Origin: Chlorobiales bacterium
GTDB lineage: Bacteria > Bacteroidota > Chlorobiia > Chlorobiales > Chlorobiaceae
Direction of reading: 5' to 3'
Length of the DNA stretch: 18,719 bases
Assembly (NCBI GenBank): GCA_022360355.1
Contig: JAKSCY010000059.1
Coordinates: 1-18,719 of the forward strand
Made by a program: the position numbers and the translations under genes. Below the pieces are notes generated by a model, which was not told the origin of the DNA, searched no databases, and saw nothing but the letters and a program-made list of their open reading frames with translations. Of this stretch, positions 14,029 through 18,719 are shown in pieces; the first letter of the stretch is position 1, and each line of letters begins with the position of its first letter.

Positions 14029-16416
14029 CTACAGCATTTCCTCTACCGTTACCACGGGGTCCATGTCCAGTTTGCGCGCAGCCATCAACGCGTTATCGGA
14101 ATAGATCTTCAATGGTTGTCTCTGGTACAAGAGTAGATACATCCCCATCGCCGTTGAAAAATCTCTTTCGCGGAACAAGCGATTCGCCTCGCGCAAGCTC
14201 AAATTCGTTTCACCCACGCGGCGGCGGATGCTCGCCGGCGACTCGCTCATATACAAGCCATCAACGGTCAACAGGGCGCTGCCGCCGCCTTCCAGCTCCA
14301 GTACCTCCACCTGCAGCTTGAATGCGGCGTGCCCATGGGTAAATTCCTTGCCGAGTTTTACCTTTTGCGCTACGCCTGGCACAAGCTTAACAGACTTTGA
14401 AGTCCCTTCATAATCCTCATTACCATAACGGGCCAATGAGACGCTGATCGTCATGGCGCGGTCGGTCAGCAAACGCAGGCCGCCGACAAAGCCACGGGCG
14501 ACCGTCCGGCCGGGCATACTGACTGCGGCAATCCAAAATTTTTGTTTGGCGTCCGAATGCGTGTAGCGCCACTGATTCGATCCTGCTGACACGTAGCACG
14601 GACTCTGCTCAATCCGGAAGCCTGGCCATTTCATCTTAACCGCCATTCCGCCCCTGACTGCCTGTACCGTAGGTGTAACCGGCTTGGCCATCTTGCCCAA
14701 TGTCGCCACCAGAGCTTTCTCGTCAATCGGGTCCCGGAATGCGAGCAGATTACCCCAGCTCTCGGGATCGGCCAATTTACAGGGGTAGCGCATCAGGCGG
14801 CGCCAGTCGTGGCGGATGCCATAACGAATAATGGGATACCACTCACTCACATAAACAGAATACCCTTTATCAAGAAGAAAACGAGCGAGATCATGGAAGT
14901 TGTATCCCAGAGGCACCGTCTTGGAGTCTTCGAACTCGCACTCAATGACTCCCGGCCTCAACCTGCTCCATGGGAAACCCTTGAGGACGAACAGGTCGAA
15001 ACCTTCTGTATCGATTTTTAAAAAATCAACCTGCTGAACAGTATTTTGATCCAAAACCTTTTCAAGAGGCACAACGTCAACAGTACCATTACTTTTATGA
15101 GACTCATGAAAAGCCGATAACCCACTAATGCCGCTACTCACATCGGAGTTAAAATAGTCGACATTAGCCATTTCCCGATCACCTACAGCTCTACTGTCGA
15201 TGACAATTTGATCCTGGAAACCATTCTTCTCTACATTACTCACTAACACCCTTCGATTGTCACCATCGGGCTCAAAAGCATGTACCTGCCACCTTTTTTC
15301 CAAAAAAGGCAAACAAGAAGACCCTATATGTGCCCCGACATCAAGCATAAAGCCGGGGTTGCTTCCGATAAGTGAACAAATTACATCAGTCTCATCGAAA
15401 TGGGAATGTTCACACCTTAGATAATCGCCAACCAAACACTCAGAGGAATGCGGAAACATCTCAATTTCTTTCAAATCGTTAAGCAGCGCGTTAATTTTTT
15501 GCCGGGGTGACGGGCCGCTTCTCTCACAGGGAAATAAACTTTCGAAATCTATACGCTGATATACCTCCAGCTCCCCGCCAATCGTAGCATTAAATATTTT
15601 TCCACCTGCCTCTTCCACACCAATAAGACATTGCTCGTGACCTGAAATCATTCGTTTGACATTTGGGTCGTGCCACCGACGATTCTTTCCGAAGTATCTC
15701 GGGTCAAAGTGGTTAGGGTCATCATCCTGCGTGCTAGTGAGGCGTAGCTTGACGCCATTACCAAACTTGTCTTCGCCACTCTGCTGAACCGATTGTAAAA
15801 CTTTATAACCGAGATCGCAGCCAATCAGATATATTTCTCTAAAGCCAAGATAAAATGCAATCTGGATACAAGTACCGATTACGGACCCGGCCCCTCTAAT
15901 CCCCTGGTCGAGGTTGTAAGCAAATACCTTGTCTGCGGGATCCAAAGCCGGCCCATGGGTATACCAGTAGACATCGCTGTCATCCCTGAGAATACCTTGA
16001 AAACGTTTTTCAAAAAAACAAACGATACCGTTCAACAGGTTAATTTCATGCGCCACGTCAGGCACAACACGCCAGTCCAAAGCAGTATAGAATGTAGGCC
16101 GCCAATCCAGACGGTCAAATAACAGATAAGCACGATTGGTTATAAATGTATATTCATTTTGAAGGAGATGGAGAGGGGTTTTGTTAAGACTTGGCCCATT
16201 ACCGATAATGAAAATTCTTTCATTAAGAAATCTATTCTTGAGCGTGGATAATCTTGCTGCCTCATTTTGAGAAATCGGGATATAACGAACCTTTTCATAA
16301 AAGGCTTCTCGTCTTGCCCCCCACTCAAGCTGATAGTCAACTGTTTTGGGGGGAACCTGAATAGTTTCTTCAACTTCCTTCCAGGCAAGGTCTAATCTCG
16401 TCCGGTCAATGTTCAT
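14029..16416 (-). CDS. MptE-like (DUF115) + FkbM-family methyltransferase + beta-rich domain fusion
   Basis: A 795-residue protein from the ATG at 16416. This start has GAGGA ten bases upstream and avoids overlap with the GT4 gene; an in-frame extension to 16524 is unlikely. The MptE/DUF115-like domain (about 65-295) has FIIGNGPSLNKT, YLIGCDLGY and DDPNHFDPRYFGK..WHDP. The FkbM methyltransferase domain (about 345-545) has MLDVGAHIGSS (SAM-binding glycine loop, 357-367), HAFEPD and FLKIDTEGFD (465-474). A beta-rich region (about 585-735) may bind glycan, and a short TPR-like tail (LREANRLFRERDFSTAMGMY) ends the protein. DUF115 proteins often act in flagellin or surface glycosylation; FkbM enzymes O-methylate. 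The substrate is unknown. Composition shifts from high G+C in the last 770 bp to lower G+C upstream. Confidence 0.88.
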   Translation of the reverse strand: MNIDRTRLDLAWKEVEETIQVPPKTVDYQLEWGARREAFYEKVRYIPISQNEAARLSTLKNRFLNERIFIIGNGPSLNKTPLHLLQNEYTFITNRAYLLFDRLDWRPTFYTALDWRVVPDVAHEINLLNGIVCFFEKRFQGILRDDSDVYWYTHGPALDPADKVFAYNLDQGIRGAGSVIGTCIQIAFYLGFREIYLIGCDLGYKVLQSVQQSGEDKFGNGVKLRLTSTQDDDPNHFDPRYFGKNRRWHDPNVKRMISGHEQCLIGVEEAGGKIFNATIGGELEVYQRIDFESLFPCERSGPSPRQKINALLNDLKEIEMFPHSSECLVGDYLRCEHSHFDETDVICSLIGSNPGFMLDVGAHIGSSCLPFLEKRWQVHAFEPDGDNRRVLVSNVEKNGFQDQIVIDSRAVGDREMANVDYFNSDVSSGISGLSAFHESHKSNGTVDVVPLEKVLDQNTVQQVDFLKIDTEGFDLFVLKGFPWSRLRPGVIECEFEDSKTVPLGYNFHDLARFLLDKGYSVYVSEWYPIIRYGIRHDWRRLMRYPCKLADPESWGNLLAFRDPIDEKALVATLGKMAKPVTPTVQAVRGGMAVKMKWPGFRIEQSPCYVSAGSNQWRYTHSDAKQKFWIAAVSMPGRTVARGFVGGLRLLTDRAMTISVSLARYGNEDYEGTSKSVKLVPGVAQKVKLGKEFTHGHAAFKLQVEVLELEGGGSALLTVDGLYMSESPASIRRRVGETNLSLREANRLFRERDFSTAMGMYLLLYQRQPLKIYSDNALMAARKLDMDPVVTVEEML

Positions 16417-16426
16417 GAGAGAATCG

Positions 16427-16431
16427 TCCTC
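16427..16431 (-). promoter_or_regulatory. Ribosome binding site (GAGGA) that fixes the start of the MptE-FkbM gene
   Basis: GAGGA on the minus strand is followed by 10 bases and the ATG at 16416. It lies inside the 22-bp gap region and the very end of the GT4 reading frame's downstream side, so the two genes are likely on one transcript. It favours 16416 over the upstream start at 16524. Confidence 0.5.
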
Positions 16432-16438
16432 AGAAAGA

Positions 16439-17593
16439 TTAAGAAATAACTGTATTGCCGGCAAGAGCCAGGCCTGTGTCAACACCTGAGAAAGCCGGCA
16501 TTGCGCCGCTACGCTTTCCCTCACTCACCCATCGCAGAATGGAAATATATTGATCACTCAGGTCACTCCAGGACCATGAATTTATCGTGATCTTTGCTGT
16601 ATCATTATTTTGCCCTTCGTTAAGGGCTTTGAACAAAGTTTCAGCCATATTGCTAATGTCGAGTGGATCAAACAAAGGGACATTTGCCCTCATGAACTTT
16701 AAATGCATACGGACCGATCTTATTGAGGACAACGCTATCTTTTTATTTTCAACAATAGCTTCCTGAGCAATATACGCTCCTCCCTCGGCGAGGCTCGGAG
16801 AAACGACCAAGTCAACGCGTTCATATAAAGCCTGCAACTCAAATTCGTCAATATAACCAGGCAGAAATACAATACCCTGAAGCCCAAGCTCGTTTAAAGC
16901 CTCTTTTAATGTATTAGTGTAAGACTCCGCAAACTCGCTGCCGCAGCACACAACCCTCAGGTTACTCACTTCCGCCGCAAGCAATCTTAAAGCCTTGAAA
17001 AATACAAGATGGTTCTTATGAGGCTGAAGTTGAGCCGGATAAACCAGAAGTTTGGAGTCTCTTTCAACGTTGTACTTTTTCAGAACAGCGCATACGTTTT
17101 CGTTGGAAGTTTTTACGCTCGCGCGCATAGTAGGGGAAATGGTTAAAAACAGGGCGTTTGGAACCTTTTCACTGACTTTTGGAAAATCAAAATACGTTCT
17201 TGGAAAGTGTGTAACGATTGCAGCAGCTGAAGCCATAAGCATTTCCAATTTAGAAACCCTATCCTGTGGATTCGGATATTTCCAAGGCATATCATAAATG
17301 TGAAGATCGTGAAAAATGACAACGTAAGGGCATTTTGTGAGTGGTGTTTGAAAGTGGTGAAGAAGCAACTCAACCCCATCAGAAGCTGATTTACAACCAG
17401 CTGAATCATGAACTTGGGCGAACAAATTTTTGTACTCGTCGGGCAGTGGAAGACTATGAAACTCCATACCGGTCAGCTGGATGTCGTCGCGATGCCTTAA
17501 TTCTCGCAATAACCGCTTCGCGAAATGCCACACGCCTAAAGCTAAGCCAAAATTGATTGCGGAAAGGTTTACATAAATATTCATGCTCAACAC
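16439..17593 (-). CDS. GT4-type family glycosyltransferase (GT-B fold)
   Basis: A 384-residue protein if the GTG at 17593 is used, or 381 from the ATG at 17584, which gives the typical N-terminal strand MNIYVNLSA. The N-terminal half carries the acceptor-side Rossmann fold, with VVIFHDLHIYDMPW (91-104). The C-terminal half has the GT4 signature elements LLVYPAQLQPHKNHLVFFKA (182-201), FLPGYIDEFELQALYERVDL (243-262) and SPSLAEGGAYIAQEA (265-279), which corresponds to the donor-binding E-x7-E motif. It transfers a sugar, retaining configuration, to a glycan acceptor on the cytoplasmic side; the sugar is unknown. It lies 22 bp upstream of the MptE-FkbM gene, so co-transcription is likely. No strong ribosome binding site for either start. 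Confidence 0.9.
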   Translation of the reverse strand: MLSMNIYVNLSAINFGLALGVWHFAKRLLRELRHRDDIQLTGMEFHSLPLPDEYKNLFAQVHDSAGCKSASDGVELLLHHFQTPLTKCPYVVIFHDLHIYDMPWKYPNPQDRVSKLEMLMASAAAIVTHFPRTYFDFPKVSEKVPNALFLTISPTMRASVKTSNENVCAVLKKYNVERDSKLLVYPAQLQPHKNHLVFFKALRLLAAEVSNLRVVCCGSEFAESYTNTLKEALNELGLQGIVFLPGYIDEFELQALYERVDLVVSPSLAEGGAYIAQEAIVENKKIALSSIRSVRMHLKFMRANVPLFDPLDISNMAETLFKALNEGQNNDTAKITINSWSWSDLSDQYISILRWVSEGKRSGAMPAFSGVDTGLALAGNTVIS

Positions 17594-17759
17594 ATGGAAT
17601 CATAGGTTAAAAAAGCATCTTGTATATGGACATCAATCTGTTTTAACGCTGATACTTTACAACAGGGGAATGGCAAGAGGAAGCTTAGGACCAAGTTTCT
17701 GTCAATACCATGAGCCGGGCCAATGTAGCAAGTTCACTTCTGCATGCTGAAACAAAGAA
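17594..17759. other. 166-bp intergenic gap between FkbM and GT4 genes
   Basis: No gene, stem-loop or T run resembling an intrinsic terminator is seen. A perfect TTGACA occurs on the minus strand at 17705-17700 but no TATAAT-like hexamer lies 16-18 bases downstream. A local promoter for the GT4 gene cannot be excluded. Confidence 0.4.
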
Positions 17760-18680
17760 TTAAGCAGATGATATACTAAGCATTTCTATAATCCGGGAGA
17801 CTGATTCAGAAATTTCAAAAGTTCCTTTCTCCAACTGAAGCTTCATAAACCTTGCATAACGCGGATTCATTTTTGTCAGCGCTATCGTAACTCTCTCTTC
17901 CACTGTCTCCGGCTTTAGGTGTCCCAATTTGAATGATTTTAAAGATCGAAGTGATTTTCGGGTTGCAAGATAATTGATCAGGCCAAATGGCTGAAAAGTT
18001 TTGCGATTCACTGGAATCAATAAATCTTTAAATATCATATACAGGTGGTAACCCATATCCTCCAGCAATGCAACTATATCCTGAGGAAAGTAACCTTGAG
18101 CAACACCATGCGCTCCATTACCTTCGAAAATAATGTCAGGGAGTGATTTCAAAAATCTTCTCCCTCCTTCTATCGCTCTAAGCTCACAGCCCTCAATATC
18201 AATTTTGATCAGAGAAGGATTATTAATGCGTCCTTCCCCATACAAACTGTCGAGGCTCCTCGCAACCACTTTGAGTTTGCCGTTTGGATTAACTGTACCA
18301 TATGCACTAGTTCCCGAAAAATTTAGATTAGTATCACAATCCCAAATAGCACAATCGATAACTTTAACGTCGCCACTAAGCATATTTTTATTAATGGCAT
18401 CCTTCAGAAGGGTTACATTATCTGGCAAAGCTTCAAATGCAACTACTTTCTTTTTGCTTCCTAAGCATACAGGTAGACACCACGTACCAATATTCGCCCC
18501 AAGATCCAATACTTGACCATCAGAATTTTTGAGAAGTTCGATAGCCAAAAACACCTCCGGGTCAGGTACCCAGGACGAACGAACTCTTTCTGTATAAATA
18601 TCCCTGCTCTCATTGTTCGTTACTAGTTTAACTTGCCCGAAAGTTGCGTTTTCATAAAACGATACCATTGTATTAATCAT
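17760..18680 (-). CDS. FkbM family SAM-dependent methyltransferase
   Basis: A 306-residue protein from the ATG at 18680, chosen because AGAGGA lies six bases upstream; a longer frame to a TTG at 18710 has no such support. FkbM features include VLDLGANIGTW (57-67, SAM-binding loop), VVAFEALPDN (79-88, acidic end of strand 2), SAYGTVN, and LIKIDIEGCELRAI (157-170), the strand-4/catalytic-region signature of the family. A C-terminal tail of about 80 residues is rich in basic and helical sequence. FkbM-type enzymes O-methylate sugars or polyketide hydroxyls; in this setting a sugar of the surface glycan is most likely, by inference. It resembles the FkbM domain of the 14029-16416 protein in plan but not closely in sequence. 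Confidence 0.9.
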   Translation of the reverse strand: MINTMVSFYENATFGQVKLVTNNESRDIYTERVRSSWVPDPEVFLAIELLKNSDGQVLDLGANIGTWCLPVCLGSKKKVVAFEALPDNVTLLKDAINKNMLSGDVKVIDCAIWDCDTNLNFSGTSAYGTVNPNGKLKVVARSLDSLYGEGRINNPSLIKIDIEGCELRAIEGGRRFLKSLPDIIFEGNGAHGVAQGYFPQDIVALLEDMGYHLYMIFKDLLIPVNRKTFQPFGLINYLATRKSLRSLKSFKLGHLKPETVEERVTIALTKMNPRYARFMKLQLEKGTFEISESVSRIIEMLSISSA

Positions 18681-18686
18681 GGCAAT

Positions 18687-18692
18687 TCCTCT
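18687..18692 (-). promoter_or_regulatory. Ribosome binding site (AGAGGA) of the FkbM gene
   Basis: AGAGGA is followed by ATTGCC and the ATG at 18680, a near-ideal spacing. It decides the start in favour of 18680 over the TTG at 18710. Confidence 0.7.
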
Positions 18693-18719
18693 TTTAGGTA
18701 TATACTTCAAGCACCTTGC

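Noticed and set aside
14029..16524. Longer 831-residue version of the MptE-FkbM protein
   Set aside because: It overlaps the GT4 gene by 86 bp and its first 36 residues look like out-of-frame GT4 sequence, whereas the ATG at 16416 has a ribosome binding site.
17700..17705. Perfect TTGACA on the minus strand as a promoter
   Set aside because: No TATAAT-like hexamer occurs at a suitable distance downstream.
1..18719. CRISPR array, tRNA or rRNA genes
   Set aside because: No regularly spaced short repeats and no tRNA-like or rRNA-like stretches were seen on either strand.

Overview
The window is 18.7 kb of a Gram-negative bacterial chromosome. Every convincing gene lies on the minus strand, so transcription runs from position 18719 towards 1. 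I see no rRNA, tRNA, CRISPR array, integrase or recognisable transposase. The host is probably a free-living anaerobe: it carries a very large 2-hydroxyacyl-CoA-dehydratase-activase-like protein, two radical SAM proteins and an RfaH/UpxY-type NusG paralogue beside a surface-glycan cluster. This mix suits Chlorobiota (green sulfur bacteria) or Desulfobacterota-like lineages. That placement is inferred from gene content only and is tentative.

Region 1 (18719 to 14029) is a glycan or glycoprotein decoration block: an FkbM-type methyltransferase, a GT4 glycosyltransferase, and a multidomain protein joining an MptE-like (DUF115) domain, an FkbM methyltransferase domain, a beta-rich domain and a short TPR-like tail. 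Region 2 (13998 to 8239) is a mosaic: a truncated copy of a GT2 glycosyltransferase, a class I methyltransferase with a C-terminal Ig-like domain, a 305-bp gene-poor gap with a probable short-chain dehydrogenase remnant, a strikingly AT-rich 961-residue fusion (MptE-like + radical SAM/SPASM-like + GT2), and the intact GT2. A 274-bp direct repeat (about 96% identical) brackets the methyltransferase and the AT-rich fusion like a cassette. A second, 49-52 bp diverged repeat occurs downstream of both the intact GT2 and the methyltransferase.

Region 3 (8108 to 1602) holds a B12-binding-type radical SAM protein followed 12 bp later by a 1591-residue protein with two BadF/BcrA-type ATPase domains fused to an HgdB/DUF2229-like reductase part. 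The two are probably co-translated and may form a redox or radical enzyme pair. Region 4 (1411 to 1) holds the NusG-like antiterminator with a hairpin-rich leader, a single-pass membrane protein of unknown function, and the N-terminus of an MBL-fold RNase-like protein cut by the window edge.

Taken together, region 1 and 2 proteins look able to glycosylate and methylate a surface polymer or flagellin-type protein, and the NusG paralogue is a candidate processivity factor for a long operon of this kind. No flippase, polymerase, chain-length or export gene is present here. The most unusual items are the tri-modular AT-rich fusion, its sister MptE-FkbM fusion, and the dual-ATPase activase beside a radical SAM protein.
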